A DNA stretch of 51,701 nt. Origin: Zoogloea sp. GTDB taxonomy: Bacteria; Pseudomonadota; Gammaproteobacteria; Burkholderiales; Rhodocyclaceae. This document shows positions 44,602 through 51,701 of the stretch, piece after piece; position 1 is the stretch's first letter; every line of letters begins with the position of its first letter. The stretch lies in the NCBI RefSeq assembly GCF_028693495.1, contig NZ_JAQUVG010000011.1:1-51701 (forward strand), given 5' to 3'. The notes under the pieces are model-generated. The model had not been told where the DNA came from and made no database searches. It worked only from the letters and a program-made list of their open reading frames with translations. Position numbers and translations under genes: made by a program.

Positions 44602-44690
44602 TCCTGATCGGCGAATTTGCCACTGCTGTTTTGCCTGCGCACATCAGGTGCTCGATGGCGCTGGGATCGTCGTCCGATCCGGTGTTTTTG

Positions 44691-44886
44691 TTCGCTGATG
44701 GAGACCAACGGCTTTCCGTTGTTTGGCGTTTCGCTGGCCGGGTCGCGCCCCGGCGGGCGCCCTGCTTTCTTGCTTCGCCAAGAAAGCAGGCAAAGAAGGC
44801 GACCCTGCTTCACCGGTCGTCGGCTACGCCGCCGACTCCCCTGCTCTGCTCGGCGGTTCAGAAGGGGCTTTGAGCAGACACCGAGC
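44691..44886 (+). repeat. Structured repeat, copy A (196 bp)
   Basis: Copy A begins TTCGCTGATGGAGACCA and includes a perfect 12-bp hairpin at 44761-44790 (5' arm CCTGCTTTCTTG, loop CTTCGC) and a shorter GTCGGC/GCCGAC hairpin near 44818. It ends with GAAGGGGCTTT and CACCGAGC. Copy B faces it in inverted orientation at 45205-45496. It is non-coding as far as I can tell; the small frames that run through it are a by-product. The same block resembles repeats I know to be common in proteobacterial genomes, though I cannot name a published family. Confidence 0.75.
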
Positions 44887-45001
44887 CTTTACTGAAGCGG
44901 CTTGTGTAATCAACGAGCCAAACCGCGCCCCGATTTGCTATGGCTAGGTCACCGTCATCTGTGGAGTTTTTGCGTGGCTTGCAGCTGCGTTGTTGTGGTT
45001 T

Positions 45002-45089
45002 TGTAGGGGCGACCTCAGTCGCCCTCAGCCGGAAAAATCAGGGTAGATCCCGGGTTTTACCTCCGCGGGCGACTGAAGTCACCCCCACA
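45002..45089. repeat. Inverted pair of REP-like elements
   Basis: Two 23-base units (45002-45024 and, inverted, 45067-45089) agree at 20 of 23 positions. Each holds a short stem, for example GGGCGAC/GTCGCCC with a four-base loop, after a TGTAGGGG or TGTGGGGG head. This is the arrangement of a BIME, similar in form to REP elements of pseudomonads. No REP-associated transposase is in the window. Confidence 0.65.
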
Positions 45090-45204
45090 TAAACCGGCCC
45101 CATCCACATAAACCTTGCATCGCACAAGGTGCAGCGTCGGGTTGATGCATTTCCACCTTTCCGCTTTTCGCTTTTCCGCCGATCCCACCTTACCGCCCTG
45201 CAAC

Positions 45205-45496
45205 GCTCGGTGACTCCGAAAAGCCCCTTCCGAGCCGCCGAGCAGCACAGAACCCGGCGGGGATGTCCGGCGCGGCTGTTTGAGCCCGCGTAGCGGGCGA
45301 GTTCCGCGCCGGCCGCCGGGGGCGAGCAGCGCAGGGAAGTCCTCTGATCAAGCAACGCTTGAGCAGAGGACCGGTGAAGCGGGGTCGCCTTTCTTGGTTA
45401 CTTCTTTGGCGACGCAAAGAAGTAACACGCCCGCCGGGGCGGGACCCGGCCAACGAAACGCCAAACAACGGAAAGCCACTGGTCTCCATCAGCGAA
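45205..45496 (-). repeat. Structured repeat, copy B (292 bp)
   Basis: On the minus strand this copy starts like copy A and has the same leading hairpin with a different stem, 5' arm GTTACTTCTTTG and loop CGTCGC (45397-45426), again perfectly paired over 12 bp. The second hairpin is longer (GTCCTCTG outer arm, inner TCAAGC/GCTTGA). An extra module of roughly 90 bases follows, containing a CCGGCGCGG/CCGCGCCGG stem around a GCCCGC-GTA-GCGGGC hairpin, that copy A lacks. It then rejoins copy A at GAAGGGGCTTT. The longer antisense frame across it is not supported as coding. Confidence 0.75.
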
Positions 45497-45530
45497 TCGC
45501 AATCCATCCGCACACCGCAGTCCCCACCAC

Positions 45531-45638
45531 TTTTGGTGCCTCCCCCTACCCCACCGCCGCGTTTTGGTGCAGGAATCCAGCCCCCCTGCGCCCTAAACCC
45601 TTGATTTGCTGCAGCGCACGATCTGGCATGCTTCGTGC
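45531..45638 (+). promoter_or_regulatory. Sigma-54 promoter with NtrC-like sites for glnK-amtB
   Basis: TGGCATGCTTCGTGC at 45624-45638 has GG and GC at the exact 10-base spacing of a -24/-12 sigma-54 promoter. Upstream, TTTTGGTGC occurs at 45531-45539 and 45562-45570, 31 bases apart (about three helical turns), each a half of the NtrC consensus; the left halves are weak. The arrangement fits nitrogen-limited induction of glnK-amtB. Confidence 0.65.
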
Positions 45639-45690
45639 ACCACAAAAGGAAACTTTTTTTCCTTTTAATGCAAATCGGGAGGTAACGGAA

Positions 45691-46099
<409 letters not shown>

Positions 46100-46110
46100 G
46101 GAGAACTCCC

Positions 46111-47559
46111 ATGAAACGCTTATTCGTTTTTGCGACCCTGCTGCTTGCGATCCTGTTCACCGCCCCGGCGTGGGCCGAGGAGGCTCCCGCGGCCGCTGCG
46201 GCCGTCACCGCCGTGGCTGACACCGCCGCAGCCGCCGCTCCGGCGGCGCCCGTCCCCAACAAGGGCGACACAGCCTGGCTGATCACCGCCGCCCTGCTGG
46301 TGGTGATGATGGCCATGCCGGGCCTCGGCCTGTTCTACGGCGGCATGGTCCGCACCAAGAACATGTTGTCGGTGCTGATGCAGACCATGGTGGTGTTCTG
46401 CCTGCTCGGCGTGCTGTGGGCCGCTTATGGCTACAGCCTCACCTTCACCGACGGCAATGCCTTCATCGGCGGCTTCGACAAGCTGTTCATGAAGGGCGTG
46501 ACGCCGGACAGCGTGGTGGGCACCTTCACCAAGGGCGTGGTGCTGCCGGAGTACATCTTCGCGGCCTTCCAGCTGACCTTCGCGGCGATCACCCCGGCGC
46601 TGATCGTCGGCGGCTTTGCCGAGCGCATCAAGTTCTCGGCGGTGCTGATCTTCGCGGTGCTCTGGTTCACCTTCTCCTACATCCCGATGGCCCACATGGT
46701 GTGGTACTGGGCTGGCCCGGATGCCTTCACCTCCGCCGAGGCGGCCGAGAAGGCGGGCGAGTTTGCCGGCTTCCTGTTCAACAAGGGCGCCCTCGACTTT
46801 GCCGGCGGCACCGTGGTGCACATCAATGCCGGCATCGCGGCGCTGGTGGGTGCGCTCGTGATTGGCCCGCGCATCGGCTACCGCCGCGAATCGATGCCAC
46901 CCCACAGCCTGACCATGACCATGGTCGGCGCGTCGCTGCTGTTCGTCGGCTGGTTCGGCTTCAACGTGGGCTCGTCGATGGAAGCCGGCGCCACCGCGGG
47001 CCTGGCCTTCTTCAACACCCTGGTGGCGACCTGCGCGGCGACGGTTGCCTGGACGGTGGCCGAGGCCCTCCTCAAGGGCAAGCCGTCAATGCTGGGTGCA
47101 GTCTCCGGCGCAATCGCCGGCCTGGTGGTAATCACCCCGGCCTGCGGCCTGGTGGGGCCGATGGGCGCCATCGTCATGGGCTTCCTGGGCGGCATCGTGT
47201 GCTACTGGGGCGTCAATGGCCTGAAGCGCATGCTGGGCGTGGATGACAGCCTCGACGTGTTCGGCGTGCATGGCGTCGGCGGCATCCTGGGGGCCCTGCT
47301 CACCGGCGTATTCGCCTCGCCGGAGCTGGGCGGCGCCGGGGTGTGGGACTACGTGGCGAACGCCCCTGGCGTCTTCGACATGGGCAACCAGATGATCGCC
47401 CAGGCCTGGGGCGTCGGCACAGCGGTGCTGTGGTCCGGGGTCGTATCGTACGTGGCCTTCAAGCTGATCGACGTGACCATCGGCCTGCGGGTCAGCCCCG
47501 ACGACGAACGGGAGGGGCTGGACATCACCACCCACGGCGAATCGGCCTACCACACCTGA
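46111..47559 (+). CDS. amtB: Ammonium transporter AmtB
   Basis: An inner-membrane ammonium channel, trimeric, of 482 residues. An N-terminal signal peptide (residues 1-22, ending PAWA) is followed by an alanine-rich linker and then eleven membrane segments. Conserved pieces include MPGLGLFYGGMVRTKNMLS, FAAITPALIVGGFAERIKF, FAGGTVVHINAG with the first pore histidine and DVFGVHGVGG with the second. The operon partner GlnK gates the channel. A strong hairpin lies downstream. Confidence 0.97.
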   Translation: MKRLFVFATLLLAILFTAPAWAEEAPAAAAAVTAVADTAAAAAPAAPVPNKGDTAWLITAALLVVMMAMPGLGLFYGGMVRTKNMLSVLMQTMVVFCLLGVLWAAYGYSLTFTDGNAFIGGFDKLFMKGVTPDSVVGTFTKGVVLPEYIFAAFQLTFAAITPALIVGGFAERIKFSAVLIFAVLWFTFSYIPMAHMVWYWAGPDAFTSAEAAEKAGEFAGFLFNKGALDFAGGTVVHINAGIAALVGALVIGPRIGYRRESMPPHSLTMTMVGASLLFVGWFGFNVGSSMEAGATAGLAFFNTLVATCAATVAWTVAEALLKGKPSMLGAVSGAIAGLVVITPACGLVGPMGAIVMGFLGGIVCYWGVNGLKRMLGVDDSLDVFGVHGVGGILGALLTGVFASPELGGAGVWDYVANAPGVFDMGNQMIAQAWGVGTAVLWSGVVSYVAFKLIDVTIGLRVSPDDEREGLDITTHGESAYHT

Positions 47560-47634
47560 GCCGGGGGCCCTGGCCTGCGATGGTGGCCGTGCAACGCCAT
47601 CACCGCAGAGCCCGCGGCGACCAGCCAGCGCTGC

Positions 47635-47668
47635 ACGGCCCCGGTGCCCGACCGGCCACCGGGGCCGT
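47635..47668. terminator. Strong hairpin between amtB and the XRE-cupin gene
   Basis: The arms ACGGCCCCGGTG and CACCGGGGCCGT pair perfectly over 12 bp (one further C-G pair just outside) around a 10-base loop, 75 bases after amtB and 35 before the convergent stop at 47704. No T-run follows. Confidence 0.55.
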
Positions 47669-47703
47669 GTCATGTCCGGGCCTGTGCCCGGTGGGCGCGG
47701 GCG

Positions 47704-48306
47704 TCAGGCCGCGTCGGCGGCGTTGGGATACATCAGCACGCTGAGGAAACGGATCGGGCAGCGGGTGAGCTTCTCGGGGCCATGGGGAATGTCGGCCCGG
47801 AAGGTGAGCGAATCGCCGGGAGTGAGCACGTAGGTGTTCTGCCCGTGGCGGTACTCGATCTCGCCTTCGAGCATGTAGATGAACTCGGTGCCCGGGTGCT
47901 CGAAGATCGGGAAGGTCTCGGACTCGTGGTCGATGGTGATCAGGAAGGGCTCGAAGACCTTGGTCGGGCCCTGGTCGTAGGCCAGCAGGTGGTAGGTGTG
48001 GCCCTTCTTGGTGCCGCGCCGCACCACCTCCATCCCCTCGCCGCTCTTGACCAGCTGGGCGCTGCCGTCGCGCACGTCGTAGCCGCGGAAGAGGGTCGCG
48101 ATGGAGACGCCCAGCGCCGCCGCCAGGCGCGACAGGGTGTCAAGGCTGGTGGCCGTCTGGGCGTTCTCGATCTTCGACAGCATGCCCCGGCTGATGCCCG
48201 CCAGGTTGGCCACGTCGGCGATGGTCAGGCCGTGTTTCTGGCGCAGGTCGCGGATCGTGTTGCCCAGGTAGCGCTCCAGGCTGCCGGAATTATCGGCGTC
48301 ACTCAT
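47704..48306 (-). CDS. XRE-family regulator with cupin domain
   Basis: A 200-residue regulator with an N-terminal helix-turn-helix (residues 15-70, LRQKHGLTIADVANLAGISRGMLSKIE) and a C-terminal cupin barrel (residues 105-190, HPGTEFIYMLEGEIEY, PGDSLTFRADIPHGPE). This PuuR-like type senses small metabolites. It is divergent from purU-soxBDA with 146 bases between starts, in which two short palindromes lie, so it probably controls that operon. Confidence 0.9.
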   Translation of the reverse strand: MSDADNSGSLERYLGNTIRDLRQKHGLTIADVANLAGISRGMLSKIENAQTATSLDTLSRLAAALGVSIATLFRGYDVRDGSAQLVKSGEGMEVVRRGTKKGHTYHLLAYDQGPTKVFEPFLITIDHESETFPIFEHPGTEFIYMLEGEIEYRHGQNTYVLTPGDSLTFRADIPHGPEKLTRCPIRFLSVLMYPNAADAA

Positions 48307-48382
48307 GGGTTTTCTCCCCTGAAAAACGATGTCGGAATTATTGCACAGACGGCACGTGTTTCACCCCAGGAAAAATAGTTGA

Positions 48383-48412
48383 CTTGCTGCATTGCAAGAT
48401 GCACCATGTGCA
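48383..48412. promoter_or_regulatory. Twin palindromes between the XRE-cupin and purU genes
   Basis: CTTGCTGCATTGCAAG (48383-48398, arms CTTGC/GCAAG) and TGCACCATGTGCA (48400-48412, arms TGCAC/GTGCA) are separated by one base, in the divergent intergenic region. They are good candidates for operators of the XRE-cupin regulator. A TTGACT (48379-48384) that could be a -35 element overlaps the first. Binding is not shown. Confidence 0.5.
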
Positions 48413-48452
48413 ACATTAGTTCTTCACATGAACTTTCGACGGAGTTGAACCC

Positions 48453-49313
48453 ATGCCATCGAGTCGTCGTTACACCCTCTCCCTGTCCTGCCCCGATCGG
48501 GTCGGCATCGTGGCCGCGGTGAGTAGTTTCCTCGCCAGCCACCAGGGCTGGATCACCGAGGCGAGCCACCACGCCGACGCCGAAGCGAAGCACTTCTTCA
48601 TGCGCCAGGAGATCCTCGCCGACTCCCTGCCCTTCGGCATCGACACCCTGCGCGACAAGTTCGCCCCCATCGCCGCCGAGTTCGCCATGGACTGGCGCAT
48701 CAGCGACTCCGCCCGCAAAAAACGCGTGGTGATTCTGGTCTCCAAGCAGGAGCACTGCCTGTACGACCTGCTGGCCCGCTGGCAGGCCGACGAGCTGAAC
48801 ATCGAGATCCCCTGCGTGATCTCTAACCACGAGACCTTCCGCGGTTTTGTGGAATGGCACGGCATCCCCTTCCACCACGTGCCGGTGACCCCCGACAACA
48901 AGCCCGCCGCCTACGCCAAGGTGGCCGACCTGTTCCGCGAGGCCGAGGGCGACGTGATGGTGCTGGCCCGCTACATGCAGATCCTGTCGTCCGAGCTGTG
49001 CGAGAGCTACCCGGGCCAAATCCTCAACATCCACCACAGCTTCCTGCCCAGCTTCGTCGGCGCCAAGCCCTACCACCAGGCCTACACCCGCGGCGTGAAG
49101 CTGATCGGCGCCACCTGCCACTACGTGACCAGCGAGCTCGACCAGGGCCCGATCATCGAGCAGGACGTGATTCGGGTGGACCACTCCGACGCCCCGGACG
49201 ACCTGGTGCGCTACGGCAAGGACATCGAGAAGGCGGTGCTGGCCCGAGGACTCCGCTACCACCTCGAAGACCGGGTGCTGGTGCATGGCAACAAGACCGT
49301 CGTTTTCCGCTAA
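48453..49313 (+). CDS. purU: Formyltetrahydrofolate deformylase
   Basis: PurU hydrolyses 10-formyl-THF to THF and formate. The 286-residue product has an N-terminal ACT domain (residues 5-85, YTLSLSCPDRVGIVAAVSSFL) and a formyltransferase-like domain with NIHHSFLPSFVGAKPYHQA (catalytic His) and IGATCHYVTSELDQGPII. It is first in a run with sarcosine oxidase genes; demethylation by that enzyme makes 5,10-methylene-THF, so PurU can keep free THF available. soxB follows after 20 bases. Confidence 0.95.
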   Translation: MPSSRRYTLSLSCPDRVGIVAAVSSFLASHQGWITEASHHADAEAKHFFMRQEILADSLPFGIDTLRDKFAPIAAEFAMDWRISDSARKKRVVILVSKQEHCLYDLLARWQADELNIEIPCVISNHETFRGFVEWHGIPFHHVPVTPDNKPAAYAKVADLFREAEGDVMVLARYMQILSSELCESYPGQILNIHHSFLPSFVGAKPYHQAYTRGVKLIGATCHYVTSELDQGPIIEQDVIRVDHSDAPDDLVRYGKDIEKAVLARGLRYHLEDRVLVHGNKTVVFR

Positions 49314-49333
49314 CCGCCACTGAGGACTCCACC

Positions 49334-50575
49334 ATGCCCTGGCGACTGCTGCGCTTCGCGCTCAACAAGAAGCATCCGGAACCCCGGATGTTCACCCACC
49401 ACGACAAGCTCAAGTCGAGCTACGACGTGGTGATCATCGGCGCCGGCGGGCACGGCCTGGCCGCCGCCTACTACCTGGCCCGCGACCACGGCATCACCAA
49501 CGTCTGCGTGCTCGAGAAGGGCTACATCGGCGGCGGCAACACCGGCCGTAACACCACCATCATCCGCTCCAACTACCTGACCCCCGAGGGCGTCAAGTTC
49601 TATGACGAGTCGGTGAAGCTGTGGCAGGACTTGTCCACCGAGTTCGACCTGAACCTGTTCTACGCCAACCGCGGCCACTTCACCCTCGCCCACACCGACT
49701 CGGCCCTGCGCACCATGCGCTGGCGTGCCGAGGTGAACAAGCACTACGGGGTCAATTCGGAAGTCGTCGGCCCCGAGGCGGTGAAGGAAGCCGCCCCGAT
49801 GATCGACCTGTCCTGCGCCGGCCACGCCCCGATCCTCGGCGCGCTGTACCACGCGCCCGGCTCGGTGGCCCGCCACGACGCGGTGGCCTGGGGCTACGGC
49901 CGCGGCGCCGACCAGCGCGGCGTCGAGATCCACCAGCAGACCGAGGTGCTCGGCATCGACGTGCAGGGCGGCAAGGTCAAGGGCGTCAAGACATCCCGCG
50001 GCTACATCGCCACCAACAAGGTGCTGTGCGCGGTGGCCGGCTCCACGCCGCGCATCCTCAAGATGGTGGATGTCAAAACGCCGCTCTACATCCACCCGCT
50101 GCAGGCTATGGTCAGCGAGCCGGTCAAGCCCTGGCTCGACCCGATCCTGGTGTCCGGCAGCCTGCACGTCTATATCAGCCAGTCGGCCCGCGGCGAGCTG
50201 GTGATGGGCGCCTCCCTCGACCCCTACGAGCTGCACGGCACCCGCTCGACCCTGGACTTCGTCGAGGGCCTCAGCACCCACATGCTCGAGATGTTCCCCT
50301 TCCTCTCCAACGTGAAGGTGATGCGCCAGTGGGCCGGCATGGCCGACATGACGCCCGACTTCGCCCCGATCATGGGCAAGACCCCGGTGGAAGGCTTCTA
50401 CCTGGATTCCGGCTGGGGCACCTGGGGCTTCAAGGCCACCCCGGTGTGCGGCAAGACCATGTCCCACACGCTGGTCAATGACACGCCCCACCCGCTGATC
50501 ACCGGCTTCTCCCTCGAGCGCTTCCGCAATTTCGCCCTCACCGGCGAAAAGGGCGCGGCGAGTGTAGGCCACTGA
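49334..50575 (+). CDS. soxB: Sarcosine oxidase subunit beta
   Basis: The FAD/FMN-bearing catalytic subunit of heterotetrameric sarcosine oxidase, which demethylates N-methylglycine to glycine using THF. The 413-residue product has VVIIGAGGHGLAAAYYLAR near residue 35, VLEKGYIGGGNTGRNTTIIRS, and a histidine in SVARHDAVAWGY near residue 177 that matches the covalent FMN site. GWGTWGFKATPVCG is the conserved end. I start at the ATG at 49334 (GAGGA at eight bases); the longer frame upstream is inside purU. Confidence 0.93.
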   Translation: MPWRLLRFALNKKHPEPRMFTHHDKLKSSYDVVIIGAGGHGLAAAYYLARDHGITNVCVLEKGYIGGGNTGRNTTIIRSNYLTPEGVKFYDESVKLWQDLSTEFDLNLFYANRGHFTLAHTDSALRTMRWRAEVNKHYGVNSEVVGPEAVKEAAPMIDLSCAGHAPILGALYHAPGSVARHDAVAWGYGRGADQRGVEIHQQTEVLGIDVQGGKVKGVKTSRGYIATNKVLCAVAGSTPRILKMVDVKTPLYIHPLQAMVSEPVKPWLDPILVSGSLHVYISQSARGELVMGASLDPYELHGTRSTLDFVEGLSTHMLEMFPFLSNVKVMRQWAGMADMTPDFAPIMGKTPVEGFYLDSGWGTWGFKATPVCGKTMSHTLVNDTPHPLITGFSLERFRNFALTGEKGAASVGH

Positions 50576-50599
50576 GTCGGTCACTGAGAGGAAACCGCC

Positions 50600-50857
50600 A
50601 TGAAGATCCTGACCTGCCCCCTCAACGGCCCCCGCCCCGTCTCCGAGTTCTTCTACTGGGGCGAAGTGCGCCCGATGCCCGAGCCCACCACCGCCAGCGA
50701 CGACGAATGGGCGGACTACGTCTTCAACCGCAACGGCGCCCCCGGCGTGAAGCGCGAATGGTGGTGCCACACCCCCAGCAACACCTGGTTCATCGCCGAG
50801 CGGGACACCGAGAAAGACGTCGTGCTCAAGACCTACTTTTACCCGGGAGAAGAATGA
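50600..50857 (+). CDS. soxD: Sarcosine oxidase subunit delta (zinc-ligand variant)
   Basis: The 85-residue small subunit of heterotetrameric sarcosine oxidase. The frame is right for the family: EFFYWGEVRPMP, DDEWADYVFNRNG and WFIAERDTEKDVVLKTY. Known delta subunits bind zinc by C-x2-C near the start and H-x3-C later. Here the first cysteine remains (LTCPLNGPRP) but the second is Asn9, and in WWCHTPSNTWF the residue four after His is Asn. Two of four ligands are therefore missing. Start and stop overlap neighbours: TGA at 50855 overlaps the soxA ATG (ATGA). Confidence 0.88.
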   Translation: MKILTCPLNGPRPVSEFFYWGEVRPMPEPTTASDDEWADYVFNRNGAPGVKREWWCHTPSNTWFIAERDTEKDVVLKTYFYPGEE

Positions 50858-51701
50858 TGCGATTGCCCGCCACCAGCGGTGAGTGGATCGACCGCTCCAA
50901 GCCCGTCGAATTCAGCTTCGAAGGCCGGACCTTGAAGGGCTACGCCGGCGACACCATCAGCTCCGCCCTGTGGGGCGCCGACGTGCGCGTGCTCGGCCGC
51001 AGCTTCAAGTACCACCGGCCGCGGGGCGTGCTGTCCCTGGCCAACCACGACACCAACGCCCTCCACCAGTGGGGCGACCAGCCCAACCTGCGCGCCGACG
51101 TGACGCCCCTCGTGGCCGGCATGACGCTCACCGCGGTGAACACCTTCGGCGGCCTGGCCGAAGACAAAGGCCGCTTCCTCGGCAAGATAGCGCGCTTCCT
51201 GCCGGTCGGCTTCTATTACAAGGCCTTCCACACCAAAAAGCTGTTCCCGATGTGGGAGCGCATGTTCCGCGCCATGACCGGCCTCGGCGCGGTCGACCTG
51301 GCCAGCCCCCCACGTATCACGCCCAAGGCCTACGACTTCTGCGACGTGCTGGTGATCGGCGCCGGCCCCTCCGGCCTGTCCGCCGCCCTGGCCGCCGCCG
51401 CCCAGGGCGCCCACGTGGTGGTGGTGGACGAGAACGCCCGCCCTGGCGGCAGCGCCGGCTACCAGCTCGGCAACGACAGCGGCCGCCGCCGGCTGCTGGC
51501 CGAGCTGCTGACAAAGATCGCCGCCGAGCCGCGCATCCGCGTGCTCACCGGCACCTACGCCGCCGGCTACTACAAGGACCACTGGATTCCGCTGGTCAGC
51601 GCCGACCGGATGCTGAAAATGCGTGCCGGCAGCGTGGTAGTGGCCAGCGGCGCCTTCGAGCAGCCCGCCGTCTTCCGCAACAACGACCTGCCCGGCGTGA
51701 T
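50854..51701 (+). CDS. soxA: Sarcosine oxidase subunit alpha (5' part, truncated by window edge)
   Basis: The first 282 codons of a subunit that is usually about 1000 residues. The N-terminal ferredoxin-like domain reads GYAGDTISSALWGADVRVLG then RSFKYHRPRGVLS, typical of SoxA. The FAD or NAD loop VLVIGAGPSGLSAALAAAAQG begins near residue 167, and VVVASGAFEQPAVFRNND near residue 265 is also conserved. It overlaps soxD by four bases; there are two adjacent ATGs and either could be used. The C-terminal folate domain and soxG would lie beyond the window. Confidence 0.92.
   Translation, partial: MMRLPATSGEWIDRSKPVEFSFEGRTLKGYAGDTISSALWGADVRVLGRSFKYHRPRGVLSLANHDTNALHQWGDQPNLRADVTPLVAGMTLTAVNTFGGLAEDKGRFLGKIARFLPVGFYYKAFHTKKLFPMWERMFRAMTGLGAVDLASPPRITPKAYDFCDVLVIGAGPSGLSAALAAAAQGAHVVVVDENARPGGSAGYQLGNDSGRRRLLAELLTKIAAEPRIRVLTGTYAAGYYKDHWIPLVSADRMLKMRAGSVVVASGAFEQPAVFRNNDLPGV

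Noticed and set aside
44602-45690. CRISPR array in the repeat-rich intergenic region
   Set aside because: The repeats are two long inverted copies plus one inverted pair, with no regular spacers.

Overview
The window looks like a chromosomal segment of a GC-rich betaproteobacterium, most likely Rhodocyclales or a close relative. I infer this from gene order (ttcA / pteridine-reductase-like / MidA; dacA-ybeD-lipB-lipA; heterotetrameric sarcosine oxidase with purU) and from the protein sequences, not from a marker gene. No rRNA, tRNA or CRISPR was seen. Most of the window is dense housekeeping and metabolic DNA; 40.3-45.5 kb is clearly accessory.

Layout. 0-2.5 kb: 5' part of ttcA, an SDR of the pteridine reductase type, and a MidA-type methyltransferase. 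2.5-4.1 kb: a 72-residue unknown, an alpha/beta hydrolase and a DUF2905 membrane protein. 4.1-10.4 kb (minus strand): slt, an NDUFA9-like NAD-binding protein, cca and pbpC, the last with a transpeptidase domain lacking all three catalytic motifs. 10.4-13.7 kb: 5-formyl-THF cyclo-ligase, oxyR (C199/C208 present) and a DegP-type protease with a lipobox. 13.8-22.3 kb: a TonB-dependent receptor, then on the minus strand a heavy-metal RND efflux operon (small exported protein, TolC-like, adaptor, CzcA/CusA-like pump) ending in a divergent PII-like gene. 22.4-25.4 kb: dacA-ybeD-lipB-lipA. 25.5-30.8 kb: glutathione peroxidase, adenine deaminase, an acyl-CoA-synthetase/GNAT (Pat/YfiQ type) protein behind a likely FNR-type promoter, and an SDR. 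31.0-34.0 kb: an orphan hybrid histidine kinase. 34.1-40.3 kb: xdhA-xdhB-xdhC-guaD, with starts and stops overlapping throughout, including a 23-codon mini-ORF bridging xdhC and guaD.

40.3-45.5 kb is an island of debris: a decayed IS5-type transposase, an intact divergent pair (FMN-binding PNPOx-like protein and MocR regulator), then fragments of an AAA ATPase, a GTP-cyclohydrolase-II-like gene and pabB, a GNAT gene, and about 1.1 kb of non-coding DNA. That non-coding stretch has a nested inverted-repeat structure: two diverged copies of a structured repeat face each other around an inverted REP-like pair, and the main hairpin is preserved by compensatory changes. 45.6-47.6 kb: glnK-amtB behind a probable sigma-54/NtrC promoter and a 27-codon leader ORF. 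47.7-51.7 kb: an XRE-cupin regulator divergent from purU-soxB-soxD-soxA (soxA cut by the window end).

Functional links. Adenine deaminase, xanthine dehydrogenase and guanine deaminase together take purine bases to urate; GlnK-AmtB handles ammonium. Sarcosine oxidase plus PurU fit N-methyl-glycine catabolism with release of folate-bound one-carbon units, and the 5-formyl-THF cyclo-ligase returns 5-formyl-THF to the active folate pool. I saw no clear new defence or biosynthetic system. The strongest unexplained signals are the nested covarying repeats, the catalytically stripped PBP1C, the PII-RND operon, and the mini-ORFs before glnK and guaD.
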